64,000 nt of DNA from Trileptium ribeirensis (GCA_030248225.1 JASANE010011637.1:1-64000), one strand, 5' to 3'; shown: positions 46,670 through 60,330, numbered from the stretch's first letter. A program made the numbers and translations. The notes: generated from the letters alone by a model not told the origin.

Positions 46670-49600
46670 ATTGCCTATAAATTTAGAAAGTTTTCTATTT
46701 TTTGGTGTCCGGAGAGAGAAATAAAGTTCTTGTGGTTTTGTATTGCACTGAAAATAGTCGTAACGAAATCCTTATAACACATACGTCTTTAAAAAATTGT
46801 CTTAATTTTTGATTAAAGCATTTTAAGATGATTGTTTACCATCTCTATCCATGGCATGTGTACACAAATTTCATGCAATCTTCAACAGCATGGCTGTTTT
46901 CAGACCGGCATAGAATATGATAAGACAATCTTTTTGACACAATAATTGTTTGCGGCTAGGCATTTTCCGGCAAAGAATTATAGATTGCTGAAAATGAGCG
47001 CTCGAATCGAGCGGACGTCCCATTGAGTGCGCTAAGAGCAAAAATGGTGAAAATTTCTTCTTTTGTCTGTCACTCTAACTTCATAAAAATTTTTGGGTGT
47101 TTGAATTTCGGTAAATTTTTTATGTAATTTTTTCGACACGTATGAAGACGCGTCTTTTACAGAGAATTCACATGTAATGTTTCGGTCAAAATTGCCAAAA
47201 CCGGGTTTTTAAGATTACTTGGCCAATTTTGGCCAAAGGGTTTATTTGTGTTTCGTGATAGGCGTTCAAATAGAAAACTCATCTCCATGAACCATATTTC
47301 TGCTGAATAGTCTATCTTCATTTGCTTGCTTATATACTGATCTCAGGACATTTAGATCGGTCTATATGGGTTTTCAGGTACGTTTTCAGAGTTTCAAGTA
47401 TACAGTGGTGTGGTCGTCTGGAACTCAATACGACTGCGCAATACTTTTTAGTGGTTTTCAAAAGGTTTACGTTCAACTGTCAACGAACCTGATTTAAGAC
47501 TGAATTTGGTCTCTCGTCGCTTATGTGGTTATTTCTTGATTTCTGATATTTCAAATTAGCTATTATAATAGATTTTTTAACAAGCAGAATAGGTGGCATG
47601 TTACCTACTATAGTACTAGAATTATAAGGCTTCTGTGCTCCAGTGGTTTAGGGTAGTGTATTCATCAAACACAAAGCATGGCACAAGTTATTACACATGA
47701 TTTTAACTGTTGAAGAAACCTTGCTCGCTCCGTTGCACCATCGCCTGGTAGATACTAGAGCAATACGTCGTCTTATGTAGCCTTGGTTAAGATTCGTATT
47801 GCTAGGTGGGCCTTGGGGGATTTATCTCTTTGAAATATCTGGGTCCTGTCCCACCTATTTGGAGAAGCCAGTTGCTTAATTACGGCTAATTTCGCTGTCG
47901 CTGTTGCCGGGAACGTGAGAACCAAAATTCGTGGTAGCGGTACAAGTCGGTGGTCCAAGACCCGGGGGGGTAGTTTTGGTGGGCCAAGAACATTAGTGGT
48001 GTAATAATGGTTATTATCTGCTTCGTGACTGATAAACTTCAAAGAGGGCGGTGGGTGGGTAATGTCTCAAATGAGAACATTCCAGGTTGACCAGAACCAG
48101 GGAAAACGGAGATCTCAGAAAAAACCGGGGATTTCAAAGCTGCTAGTTCAAAAACTGGCAAACAGGGAATTTTTTTTCAGATAGGTTTTGTAATGACATT
48201 TAGATTTGTTTGTGTTAGTGGACCATATTTTAGTGTTAGTGAAACTATTTGGCTTTCCAAGCATGTGAGCTAGTGGGGTCAGCTATAGGACTTCTGCGAT
48301 CACCGGTATCGGCGTTATCGAATTCGTAATTTTGATGTTTCAATATTTCAGAACAGCAAAAATTTGAAACTAATTAGAAAATGAAGAACCAAATTTATTT
48401 TCCACACATACAGAAACATTGGCTTCAAGCCACCAATTCACACCATGCTCTTCCTTACAATGAACGTGGACGGTTTGAGTCGATATGCACCGCACCTCAC
48501 AAACCCTTCTTTCCGAGTAAAATTTCTGCTGGACAGGTTGGGAGTTACGAGATGCGGTGGATCAGGAAGACTAATCGTCAATGTTCCCAATAATATTTAC
48601 CTTTATTCAGAATTAATAATACCAGTGTCTTCTGTAATAAATTTAATCCAATCATAGGTTGTCCCTGTGCTAAAAATTTTATATCTATTTTATTTTAGCT
48701 GGAAAATATAAGTGAATATATACTGATATTTTCTTTCAGTCTATTGATCTACGATAACAGCCGCTATAAGCGAGGCGGCTCAAACCTGGCCCTCGACAAC
48801 TGAAACTGAAACTTGTCATGAAAACGTTGCGGGGGCGGTCGGTGAGCATAACGTTATGAATGGTGGTGCCGCAGCTACATCAGACGGTTTCACCAGGCCA
48901 ATTTTTACCGGGGTCATAGCAACACATTTTGACACTTTGATTTTGGCTTATCGCTTGAGTGGAGCGCCGTAGTCATTTAATCAATGACTGGAGACCTTTC
49001 AATCGTGGTTGGGCGCCCGTAGTGCTGTTTAGACCATGGCTGAAGACTTTCCTGCTGCTTTGTCACCAACAAAATCCGTTAAGTAGGTCTGTGGACATCC
49101 CTCGGTAACCTATTGCCACTAAAACAATTCACTGGAATTTTATGCAGACACACAAGCTCCGCATGCAGTAATAAAACAATTAGTGGACAAGACTTTTTCT
49201 ACCTTTTGTGCAATTTAATAAGACAGTTACGTCTCGTAATAATACCATCATTGCCGATGACGAAAACTATCCAAAACAAGCCAAAAATATGCCAAAAACA
49301 TGCTTAAAATTGAAATTTCGTCTCCCCCGCTTGAGATTTCGCCGAAGAATGAACATGGGACGAATTTGAAATTTTTCTGGGAGTGAAAAGGTCAAGTGTA
49401 CGGCCAAGACTAGAGCAGCATAGCAGTATTGAGCACATTTGGAAAAGGAGCCATTGAAGCGCCCGTTACTGTTTCAAAATATATTTGACAATTTTGATAT
49501 ATTAATTTTTTGCCATCTCTTGGGCGAACGAAACGAAAATGTTGGACGCGGTTTTTTTATGCACTGTGTGCCGATATGTCGTGCGGTGCAGCCGTGGTAT

Positions 49601-50685
49601 GATGAATGTTACTATTGAAGGTAGCGGCCTGAAATATCAGGCCCGTGCGGGGGGGACGGAGGTGACTCAAAGAAGTGCATTCTCCTTCAGTGAATTTATA
49701 TTCATCGTTGCCCGAATGAAATTGTTAAAGGAAACTGATATTTTTAAAGCAAAACCGCTTTTTTGTCAAAGAAACCGACGAATTCATAATGAATTGTCGC
49801 TAGTCACCCTGAAGTTCTGTAATGTCTATGCGGATAGAATATTTTCGTTAAATGTCTTAAAATTGCGTTTGTAGTATATAAATACGACTTTATTCTTTGC
49901 AGACGACGAAATTCTCGGTACATAATATCTGTTATAGTCAATGCTGCTTTGATGGTCGAGCCCAAGCGATCAGTTTTGCGACGTTATATATTCAATGTCA
50001 TCAACTCCGCAGTGGGATTGTACCATACGACAGTGATTTCAATTGGCTGCTGTAAACTAGTTCTAGCTCTGCTGTATTTGGAGGTTTTGCAGCATTGATT
50101 TGGGTGGCTGAACAGATAATTGACGTGTTCTCCTCCGATTGGAACGTTTCAGGATTGGTAAAGGTCTGCAATAATCAGCTGTGCTCTGTAGGCCGACATC
50201 CTCCCTGATGGTTCATGCAGTTCTGTTGCTTCATCAGCAAAAGTGTTCCTTCATTTTGAGGTATGAGCTAAATCTTAAGGGGGTGACCTTAGGGGCTAAC
50301 CCCCTTACTTATTTCCTATCGACATCTATGATATATATTTCATAATATGAAGACTGGTTCATCTTGTCGGCAAAATATGAAATGTCGATACCATGCTACT
50401 TCGTTTGTGCATCCATTGATGAGACATCTTGCAGTTCGTTGTTTGGCTTGGGTAATTACTAATCTAGGTTGAGTAGCAAAGCTTATAATTATTATTTGCG
50501 TTGTACTGCACAAAAATTCACTGCATGTTTTGTGAACCACTTACAAAAGTTATTACTTCTTGTAATAGTTTGCTTTGTATGGCAGAAAAAACTACTGAAT
50601 TTGCTGTATTGATTTATTGGTGTCTGGAGACAGTCACCTTGAATGCTACAATGTTTAGCAATCGTATGTTTATATCACAAGGCAA
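46670..50685. other. Intergenic interval with repeat-like patches
   Basis: No gene recognised. A GC-richer patch at about 47640-48050 begins with a tRNA-like TGGTTTAGGG box A and may be a SINE. A second patch at about 48770-49090 contains a roughly 63-bp imperfect duplication (GTGGAGCGCCGTAGT / TTGGGCGCCCGTAGT). A perfect 9-bp hairpin TAAGGGGGT/ACCCCCTTA lies at 50276-50307. A 111-codon plus frame at 49539-49874 has no recognised domain. Confidence 0.35.
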
Positions 50686-50718
50686 GGGCGCGTCTTATCT
50701 ACGTGTCGGCGATGGCGT

Positions 50719-52690
50719 GAAAAATGGTTGCTTTCGCGGGGAACAGTGATTTAGTCTGGGGATATAGTTATCGTCATAGACCGTCAAAGTTGTTATTTTA
50801 GGCCTACAAGTGTGTGTTTGAACTAGATTGGTGCAGTGAAAGCTGTTTTACGTATCATATGTCACGTAAAGTGATTCAGATAGGTGAAAATGGTTGCCTT
50901 TAGGTGGGTACAGTGACTTGGGTTATCCATATAGTAATCATAGATCGTCAATACGGTGATTTTAGAGGCCAACAGTGTCGGTTTAGAGCCATTTTGGAGA
51001 AAATAAAGGCATTTGCAGATGGGAAAAATCAGGTTGACTAGAGAGAAAAAATGCCTTTAACGGGAAAGGAAAAAGAAACCTATGTACACCACTTGGAAAA
51101 TGCTATTTTTATCCGCTTTATTATTATTTAGCGGAGCAAAACGAAGCGTTTTTGTTTTCATCAGGGGTCAAAATTCGACACTGTCTGTCCGTCCGTCCAT
51201 TGAACTCTTCAATAACTGCTGGGCTGGTTTTAAAAAACTTTTTTTTTCGGACAGGTCAAAACATATAGATTTTGACAATATTTGCTATTGTTAATTAGTA
51301 ATTACCTAATAGTGTTAGCCTATTTTTATCATTTTAAAACAAAAAATGCATATTTTTCAATAAATAATTGTAAAGCTATTATTTTGGTGCATATACTACA
51401 TCTCGCCGTGGAGATTGTGAATCTCGTGCTTATTTACTATTAGAGAAGTTAATAATGCTAATTAGTTAATTAGCTAATTACTAATTAATTGTTAATTATT
51501 TAATTTTTTGAAAATTGCTCAAAAATTAAAAATATATTGGACCTGGGGGGTTTTCATGTCGCTGATTATGTGGCTTTTAAAGCTCTAGGATTTCATCATG
51601 GGTGGTAGGTAATTAATTAGCTAATTAGTTGATGTTACTAATTAGCTAATTTTTTAGCTAGCGAGCTTTTCGTATGGTGGATTTGACATGAATTGCCTAA
51701 AATTTGTTAATTATTATAAATTGATTAAATAGTTAGTTGAAACAAATGTGCACACGAATAATATACCAAATACTTTGCCTGTTGCTCCGCTCACTTTTTG
51801 TAATTTATTACGTTTACTAGTAGTAGTGGTGAAGCGAAAATTATTGTCTGCCAGGGTATTGGCAAATGGTTTGGATTAATTTGTAGCTTAGGTAGTTAGG
51901 AAAAATACGGTTAGAATAATGCAGTCGCTAAAATGACCATGGACTAGCCTATAGAAAAAATCCCTATGTATCTATCATGTTGCAAACTTCATTCGTAATA
52001 CATGTTAATCGTACATGCAGTCGCTATTATATCTCTGAACAAAGCTAAGAAAATCAAACACATATTGTTTCACTTTTGCTACACTAATAAATTTTTTCAA
52101 ATAAGGTTAATAATAATCATTTATAACAATGCATTCAGTCGCTAAAATGATTCTGGAATAGGTTAGGGGAACCCCTGTAATGTGTTTAGTAAATTTTTCG
52201 TTGCATCGAGAATACACTTAACATAGCGTATAACAATGAAGTTAATGCTAATGTTTGGTTATCTGTTAGAAAATGGAAAAACAGGGGTTTGGCGCTGTTT
52301 TTATAATAGAGTTTAATGTAGATAAAGATCTCCTGAACAGGTAGTGTTTTGGGAGTGAATTAATGCAATTGGTTTTCACCAAAGCGATCAGACAATTAAA
52401 GATAGATAATATTTAATCGGATTGTCATCTTAATAAATGAAATTTGGCTGTTTTATGTGAGAATATTTATTTATATAGTAGTCATGTATCATCAAAATTG
52501 TCATTTTAATATCTGAAATTGCCCGAATGAGTTATTTCTATGATTCGTGAGCAATGTTATATATTTTGTGGTACGTAAAGTGACCTTAATGCATAAAAAT
52601 TGGTTATTTGCGGTTGAAATGGTAACGTTGGATGACCATGTAGTAATCCTGGATCGCAAAATTTGTAATTTTTAAGGCTAGAAATTATAA
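50719..52690. repeat. Degenerate repeat of about 165 bp, four copies in two pairs
   Basis: Copies near 50719-50885, 50885-51000, 52440-52560 and 52565-52690 share AAATGGTTG..TT..GG, AACAGTGATTTGG-like, TAGTAATCATAGATCGTCAA-like and TTGTNATTTTAAGGC-like segments. The pairs are separated by an AT-rich stretch (51420-51740) full of TTAGCTAATTA motifs. Confidence 0.5.
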
Positions 52691-55076
52691 TTTTCACAAG
52701 ACATATTGTTTTGAGATCCAGGGTCAAAAATTACAACAATTTTTTATGTTCCAATAAGTCAATAAGTAAAGTTTGAAGATAGTAGCTGTTGATCTGGTTG
52801 TAAAACTTTCGTTTAATATTTAATACTTGGTACTTTCCAAGAATTCGGTCAAAACTTAAAACAAATGATTCAGGAAAAACCAATGATACTTATTTATATT
52901 ATCCTCTGCATTAATAACAATACTGTCTAAAGCCAGAGGTGTTGAAATGCTGTTGCCCATCCAACTCTGTATTTTGTTTGGTGGGGTCAATCGAGATAGG
53001 TAACAGTCTCCCACAAATGTCAAATTGAGCGCCCAAGATTTGAGAACTTTCCAACGCCATTGCCTGAATGCTTCATTATTTTATTGACTTTTGTGTCAGT
53101 CAGTAATACATTTGTAATAATAGTTGCCTCATTATTTACTACTAGTATATATCTCGAAAGCGATGGTGAAACGGAGCGATTGTAGTTTCATTATTAAGAT
53201 AACGTTTTGTTTAATCACTTGTAGCAGGCTGTATTTCATGTATATACAATCCTAAAACCTCTATAACTCTGAACTCAAAGAAAATCCTAAAATTTCATCC
53301 ACTATAAACCCATCGAAAACAATTGACAGCGCATCATATATTTGTACTGGTCTCTAGCTAACCAAACCATGATTTGCTTGCCGGAAAACCTATGTTGAAT
53401 GATTTGTACCAATACTTAATCAAACAACTGAAGAAAGACTATTCTGGAAATCGTGTTCGTTGAACCTAAGTCCATTGAAAGCCCACGAAAAGGCATGAAA
53501 TATGCACGCTAGACCCTAGATAACCAAAGCCTTCAGCATAGACCATTCTTCGATGCCCTGCACGCAATATATAATTACACAAATGAAAACGCACTATTTT
53601 TTAGAAATGAGTTTATGAATGGCAGCGACAGACGAAACAGGAAAATTTTACGATTTTCCCTCAAGCAGCCTCAGTGGAAACAGCTCAGAACTCAGCTTCG
53701 ATCGCTCCGTTTCAAAAACCTTATGCATTCATTACCATCTACGTATTCTCTTTTATTTTATTGCGTATGATCATTATGTTGAAAGCCTTAATAATTTCTA
53801 GCATTAATTCTTTGTAACAACAATAATACTCGCCTTATTATATATATATGTAATCCCTCGATTACTTAGTTAACTAGAGCATTATCGACTTACAACAACC
53901 ACATAACGTCTAGTGTTTGTTTTGAGTTCTTCGGTAAGGACACATGTACTCGGTACACAAACGCAAAAGAGCAAGTACATGTGTACCCGGCCGCCGCTAT
54001 TTGCACTCTTATTGATTCGACGTACCTAGGATATGTAGCAGTTATTTTATCACCAATGCGTTGGAGAAATCGGAACGTCCTTTACAGCAAGCCGACGCTC
54101 CTGGCTCATTGTATTCTTAATATTTGGTGATAATATGCTGCCCGGTTGGGTTTTGAAAATGCTCTTGTTCTGCTAAAACTTCAAAGTTTATTAGTAGTAT
54201 ATGTGTTGGTATGTTGTGTATATTTATTTTTGATATACATTTATGTACGTATTGTATGTACATGCGTTTACACATATATTGTCTGCAGTATAAACGTAAT
54301 TGGAATTGGAACTAAGAGGCGAGTGGTCTGGTTTGTATAGTTAATAGAGCGTGCGCGAGCCGAATAGCTTAACGCATGACATGGCTAATAGTAGTAGCAT
54401 TAAACATGATTGTGTAGCACAGCGGCCTCATCTATCGACTGGCATGCCATACGGATTCATGCCTGGCTAGCACAGAGTTAAATAGTGGGTTGCCTCACGA
54501 CACGAAGCCTAAAACTCCTTGAGAGATCTTAGCTTCTTGTGACGGTGTTCCCGTTTATACTATTGGTCTAAATTATGTGATTTGGGACACAATGCTGTTT
54601 CTGCCAGAATTGACTTCGTCGGTACATCAATCGGTTGCAAAAGTTCTGGATCAAATTTGAATAAGAAAACAGTATTTTTCTCGGATCTCGTTTCGAACAG
54701 CATTAACATTTTTAGTATTATAAGAAGGGTCTTCGTATGTACTGTTTAAAATTACTTTTCTGTTTAAATGCTTGATTTATTACATGCAGCGGGTTCTGTT
54801 AAACATACGTTGAAAACCACCAGCTAGACTATCAGAAAACGGTTAGAGAAATTTAATATAGTTTTCGAACGAACATCTAACAAAAATGTCGAAAAAGCAA
54901 TAATCAATCATCCAACGTGTACATACGTAGGATTTTGCCATTGCTGTTTGCTAATGTGCTTGTTTTAGGGGACTTCGTTCAGCTAAAAATTCCTAGTAAC
55001 GTTGGCATTGATTTGGCACAAAATTTCAAATTGCTATATCGTTGTGTAGGACAGGCGCCGCCGCTTTGTTACTAAG
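52691..55076. other. Non-coding interval
   Basis: No exon recognised. It holds a perfect 11-bp inverted repeat ACACATGTACT/AGTACATGTGT at 53940-53984, a T-rich hydrophobic 64-codon plus frame at 54146-54340, and the tRNA-like element at 54411-54474. Confidence 0.35.
54411..54474 (+). ncRNA. tRNA-like element, probably a SINE head or dead tRNA
   Basis: The ends TGTGTAGC and GCTAGCACA are complementary like an acceptor stem with a bulge. An AGCGGCCTC segment and GGATTCATGCC near the 3' side loosely resemble tRNA A and B boxes. At 64 nt it is short and the boxes are imperfect, so a working tRNA is unlikely. Confidence 0.25.
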
Positions 55077-56115
55077 TTATCATCACCTACCATATTCGAA
55101 TTTCGCTAGAGAATTAACTTTGAGCGCCAATTTGAACGATTGGATTTATCATCACCTACCATGTTCGAATTTCGCTAGAGAATTAACTTTGAGCGCTAAT
55201 TTGAACGATTGGATTTATCATCACCTACCATATTCGAATTTCGCTAGAGAATTAACTTTGAGCGCCAATTTGAACCATTGGATTTATCATCACCTACCAT
55301 ATTCGAATTTCGCTAGAGAATTAACTTTGAGCGCCAATTTGAGCGATTGGATTTATCATCACCTACCATATTCGAATTTCGCTAGAGAATTAACTTTGAG
55401 CGCCAATTTGAACGATTGGATTTATCATCACCTACCATATTCGAATTTCGCTAGAGAATTAACTTTGAGCGCCAATTTGAAGATTGGATTTATCATCACC
55501 TACCATATTCGAATTTCGCTAGAGAATTAACTTTGAGCGCCAATTTGAACGATTGGATTTATCATCACCTACCATGTTCGAATTTCGCTAGAGAATTAAC
55601 TTTGAGCGCCAATTTGAACCATTGGATTTATCATCACCTACCATATTCGAATTTCGCTAGAGAATTAACATTGAGCGCCAATATGAAGGATTGGATTTAT
55701 CATCACCTACCATGTTTGAATTTCGCTAGAGAATTAACTTTGAGCGCCAATTTGAACCATATGATTTATCATCACCTACCATATTCGAATTTCGCTAGAG
55801 AATTAACTTTGAGCACCAATTTAAACGATTGGATTTATCATCTCCTACCATGTTCGAATTTCGCTAGAGAATTAACTTTGAGCGCCAATTTGAACGATTG
55901 GATTTATCATCACCTGCCATGTTCGAATTTCGCTAGAATTAACTTTGAGCGCCAATTTGAACGATTGGATTTATCATCACCTACCATATTCGAATTTCGC
56001 TAGAGAATTAACTTTGAGCGCCAATTTGAACGATTGGATTTATCATCACCTGCCATGTTCGAATTTCGCTAGAGAATTAACTTTGAGCGCCAATTTGAAC
56101 GATTGGATTTATCAG
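55077..56115. repeat. 69-bp satellite array, about 15 units
   Basis: Near-identical units spaced 69 bp, each with TATCATCACCTACCAT, TTCGAATTTCGCTAGAG and TTGAGCGCCAATTTGAAC. Two variants alternate irregularly (CCATATTCG and CCATGTTCG). As 69 is 23 codons, the plus strand is open over long stretches in a 23-residue repeat, interrupted by small deletions near 55482 and 55937. I treat the reading frame as a by-product. Confidence 0.95.
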
Positions 56116-57102
56116 CCGGCTGCCAGTCGTTCAGAAAATATATAGGTCATAGCAGTAACCTATGCGGAACAAAAATTGTTTTCCTAGAGCCAAGTGAGGC
56201 TGTGGCAAATGCTTTGTAGGACTTCCACATGTAGAAAGCGTATGCAAAATAGCAAATTCCAAATTTTAGTTAAATATTTTGTACAAACAAAATATACGTT
56301 TACGGAATACCACGTTGTGACGAAACTTTTTCCTTATGCTATATCGCTTCGTCGAATTATTATTATTGAAACGTAACGAGCAGGGGTGTCGCTACCTGAT
56401 CAAAAGTGGAGGTGGCCGATTGTTGGCATTCATTTTATTATAGCCCATGAGATAATTTTTCACGTTTGTCAGTAAAAATTCAGGGGCTACATCCCTGTTG
56501 CGACACTCCTGGTAGCGATCAGAGTTTCCTCAAATAGCGCATAAAAGTTGCAAACAAATTTTTGCCTCGTCGAGCAACACGCGCTGAAATCCCACACACA
56601 GTCTAGTTACGATTAGTAATTCCTATTTTTAATAGCCAGTGGTTGGTCTACTATCGGGTGGAGTCGTGCTGCGGTTTCATTGGGTCGAATGATGATGATA
56701 GTTTTCAATTCGATGGTGTCACTAAGTCTCAATACTAGCTACTCGGACGAGGAGGGTGGCGGTACCTTTATCCAATATATACATATATGTGGGATAAATA
56801 TAGACAGGTAAGTCGTTATTTCTTAACCAAGTTGTGTTGTTAGGGTTTTCATGCGCTAGTGCTCAAAATTTTTCGCGAAAACAAAAATGCACATTTTTCA
56901 AGCACTTTTGGGACTAGAAATGGAAACGGGGGCGCCAAAATTTTCGAGGGGGGGGTGCGGCGAAATGGAAGACCGAGCGGAGAACCAATCGTCGGTTTTG
57001 AAAATCCAACAATGCTTGACTTGGTATGCTTATAATAGTTTTGTTTGTGTTTGATGTTTTCATTTGTGCAAATATTATTTTTTGCAGCTAATTTAGCTTG
57101 TT
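56116..57102. other. Non-coding interval containing a small MITE
   Basis: Apart from the element at 56381-56511, there is a homopolymer-rich patch near 56930-56955 (GAGGGGGGGGTGCGG) and no gene. Confidence 0.35.
56381..56511. mobile_element. 131-bp hAT-like MITE
   Basis: Termini CAGGGGTGTCGC and GCGACACTCCTG are inverted repeats matching at 11 of 12 bases and start CAGGG as in hAT elements. Flanks GTAACGAG and GTAGCGAT agree at 6 of 8 positions, compatible with an aged 8-bp target duplication. No coding capacity. Confidence 0.6.
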
Positions 57103-57165
57103 TTGTCATCGTCGTTTTCCAAACACACACAATTTATTTATATACCGACATCGTTCTCGTTCGCA

Positions 57166-57895
57166 GGTACATTTGTACTAATTGCAGCTTTGGTCGGTTG
57201 TGTTTATATTGTTAGTCGTCAAAATCCTCAGTCGGCGGTACATGTGTACTCGACTGTTGCACTTTTGTGCATTGTACTAGTTGCTTCCTTCGGTTTAGTG
57301 TTGTTAAATGTCGATAAAATGCGCTTTAGCCTGGCTCGGCTAATGTTTTTTAATATGTATATTTTAGTGTTGTTGTTTAGTTTTGTATCATAGTTGGTAT
57401 TTTTTCGACTCGTGGCTCCTGGCTTTTATGCCCCTATTTTTGCCTGGTAATACTAGAAGGCTTTGTACCGGTTTGAGGATTGATATATGTTTTCGGTCTT
57501 TTGCCTTATTTAACCGAGACAGTAAGAACACGCCGTGTTGGTCATGTGTCATATGGTCTACTGCCCGCTAATGTATTTTTGCGGCTGCCTTTTAGTTTTT
57601 GTTTTGTTCATTTGGGCGCATGGAAATATTAGATAAATAAGGTCGTTATTGTTTGGTCTCTTCCGTTCTAAATGGACTTCGGCCAGCCTTGTGGCTTTTT
57701 TATTTAATAATATGCGTAGACATCGTGTCTAATGCCAAATATTGGGTATTTTTTATAATTTTACCACTAATTAGTATTGTTGCTTTTGTTTATCATCATT
57801 ATGAGCCTAATCTGGGTAATATCAGGGTTCATGGTCGTTTCGTGATGAACCATATGACAATTTGTCAGACTCCGTGTTTGATAGTACTAATTTAG
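57166..57895 (+). CDS. Hydrophobic reading frames in a T-rich stretch, unrecognised
   Basis: After an acceptor-like TTCTCGTTCGCAG, one plus-strand frame runs to TAG at 57391-57393 and encodes three hydrophobic segments (TFVLIAALVGCVYIV, VALLCIVLVASFGLVLL, MYILVLLFSFV). A second frame at 57653-57895 encodes two more (ALWLFYLIICVDIV, YWVFFIILPLISIVAFVY) and then a polar NLGNIRVHGRF. Between them the frame changes (57383-57571). This could be a multi-pass membrane protein broken by frameshifts or by introns, or a chance product of T-rich DNA, which favours Phe, Leu, Ile and Val codons. I recognise no family. Confidence 0.25.
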
Positions 57896-60017
57896 CGCAA
57901 TCAACATATTTAAATTCTATCAAGTAATGGGCCAAATGTTCATATAGTTTGTTCTGGTTTGTTGTGGAGATAATATCTACACACATTTTGCCTTTTTCCG
58001 TGCACAACATTACAAGCAAGTACCAGGGAGTAACCGGAATTCCAGTTCCGGCAAAGGGTAAAATCCATAGCGGGACCGGAATTCCGGTTTAAAAATTTTG
58101 TTTGAAATTTTTCCACGTTTTTGCTTCATCTGTGGCCCAAACATATGTAATATATTTCTACAATGATCAAGCTTCAATGCAACCAAGCAAAAGAAAAGAT
58201 TAACCTAGTAATTTGTCGCGTGAAACGTAAATAGGGCACATAATTTCAGTAGGAATTTTATATCTTAACCTGCAGGAGTCTGTTAACAAACTAACCCATT
58301 CGATGCTTGTAGCAGCTATTTTACACATTCACAAGTCTGTGGGGTATGTTAGAATTAAACCAGTCCAACTCGGTAACAGAGTATGGAATACTGGCCTGTC
58401 TAGAGCCCTCCGAAAAGTGGGGGAGAAACTTCGGGAGGGCCCCATGTTCATTCTCGGGGGAAAATTTAAAGTTCGGGATAAATTTTGCTTAAAAATACTC
58501 AAAATTTCCATATTTTCATGCATTTTTACTACCGTGAATGTATTTTCAAGCTAAAAAACGATATTTTAGCATTATTAATAGTGGTAATTGCTGCATAAAA
58601 ACAATTTGCAAACAAAAAACATAAATTTTCAGACATAAAAATTTTTGAAATTAGTTGAACACGAGGGGTTTCGGCCGAGTGGGGGACAGACATGGGGAAA
58701 ATCTCACGAACATGGGGTGTTTGGATAGTCCCCCCACCCCTTCCCCCAAAATGTGGACAGGCCAGGATTAAGTATGAGTACTTTGTTTCTATGCTTGGTT
58801 AGCATAAATTTAGTCCCGCATCAGCCAGTGCGCTTGTGAACTTTGTTAACCAGTCTACATCGAAGTAAAGTAACGTTATCTGTAACGCAGCTAGAAACTG
58901 TATTCTTGGCAGTGAACTGTATTTATTGAAACTATGCGAGCAGTATCACAGTTTGTCTCATTTATAGCATTCTGATTAGAAATTTATCATCATTGTCATC
59001 TAACTTACGTGCACTGGTTGTCTCTGACCACTGATTAGAAAATTACCTTCTAATATTTTCTCTTAAAACCATACAAACCAATAATATCAAGCTTCTTACA
59101 AAACAACATGTAACAAACTTATGTGTAGTAAAGATAGGCGACTGGAGACAGGGCGAAAGTGTTTATTCCACATTCCATGCGTTGTAAGCACACTCAGTTT
59201 GACGCAATATACACAAGGGTGTAGTGGAAGGCATTTTTTGCTCTGCGTGTTCAAAAACCGACATATTGGTCGATAAATAAACATTATTAGCATCCTCAGT
59301 CTCTTTAAAGTTTCAGAAAAGCAATAATTCCATCGCAATACATTAAGTTTAATGTAAAAACAATTTTTAATACATTTTAAATACATCGTATCTTCATTTC
59401 TTCCTTCATCTGTTTTGTTATGTATAAGTTGCGATAACCAGGTTACGGTAAATTTCGGATGCGGTTATTCTCTAGTAAGTACATGTATGATTACCAAAAA
59501 ATGGTTTGTTATGGAAATTTTTTACATGCCCAGACAAATCTATATTAGATACCAATATTGCAATATTTGCCCTACTGTATTCAAGTCAACTTCTGTGTTA
59601 TTCCGGCAAAAACTTGCATGATCCAGGCGTTTTTAATAACTACAATGTTAGATTTCAGACTAACCAATCTGTAACTATTGTAATAGGCTTTGTTCGCAGA
59701 CAGTCTTTATAATAAAACTCTTAAATATGCGTTGAAGAAAAAATTAAAAAATACGTCAAAATACAACTTATACACGCGCTTTGACGTTAATTTTGTTTTA
59801 CGCCGTTGATTCACCTTGTTGAGCGTTCATCAGATGACAACAACAGTATTACAAGAGTCAACTACTGAGAGAGACTGATGTTTCTGGAGCTAAAAAGTGA
59901 CGAAATTTATATCTATGGATATATGAAATTCTCTGTTATTACATGTACTGTTGTGACTGTTATCGTAAACAAAACATGTTTTTCAATATAAGAATTTTTT
60001 CCATTCATATGTTCAAT
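57896..60017. other. Intergenic interval
   Basis: No exon recognised. Contains GGAATTCCAGTTCCGGC / GGAATTCCGGTTT near 58038-58092 (an inverted-type terminal motif) and the TIR element at 58391-58765. Confidence 0.35.
58391..58765. mobile_element. 375-bp TIR element, non-autonomous
   Basis: CTGGCCTGTC at the left and GACAGGCCAG at the right are perfect 10-bp inverted ends. Inside the ends lie C/G-rich stretches (GCCCTCCGAAAAGTGGGGG; CCCCCACCCCTTCCCCC). There is no clear target duplication and no transposase. Confidence 0.45.
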
Positions 60018-60330
60018 GTTCATTTTGCATTTCGGGGTTCCGGCGGAACTTCTCATATAGAGGTCCCAAATTCAGGGTCAACCTTATAATTACCGGATAC
60101 CCCTTAAAAATATATTTAGTATTCATTTTGTATTTCGGGGTTCCGGCGGAACTTCTCATATAGAGGTCCCAAATTCAGGGTCAACCTTATAATTACCGGA
60201 TACCCCTTAAAAATATATTTAGTATTCATTTTTTATTTCGGGGTTCCGGCGGGACTTCTCGTAAGAGGTCCTAAATTCAGGGTCAACCTTACAATCAATG
60301 GATACCGCTTAAGAATCTCGGGGTTATGAT
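60018..60330. repeat. 103-bp tandem repeat, three units
   Basis: Units begin TTCATTTTGTATTTCGGGG at about 60018, 60121 and 60224 (103-bp spacing). Each contains GGTTCCGGCGGAACTTCTC and AGGGTCAACCTTA. The third is more diverged. Confidence 0.93.

Noticed and set aside
47641..47720. tRNA gene
   Set aside because: Only a box A-like TGGTTTAGGG is present; no box B or acceptor-stem pairing. A SINE remnant is more likely.
55042..56145. Plus-strand frames with a 23-residue repeat, a candidate repetitive protein
   Set aside because: The array is broken by one-base and larger deletions without compensation, and there is no start context or splice support.
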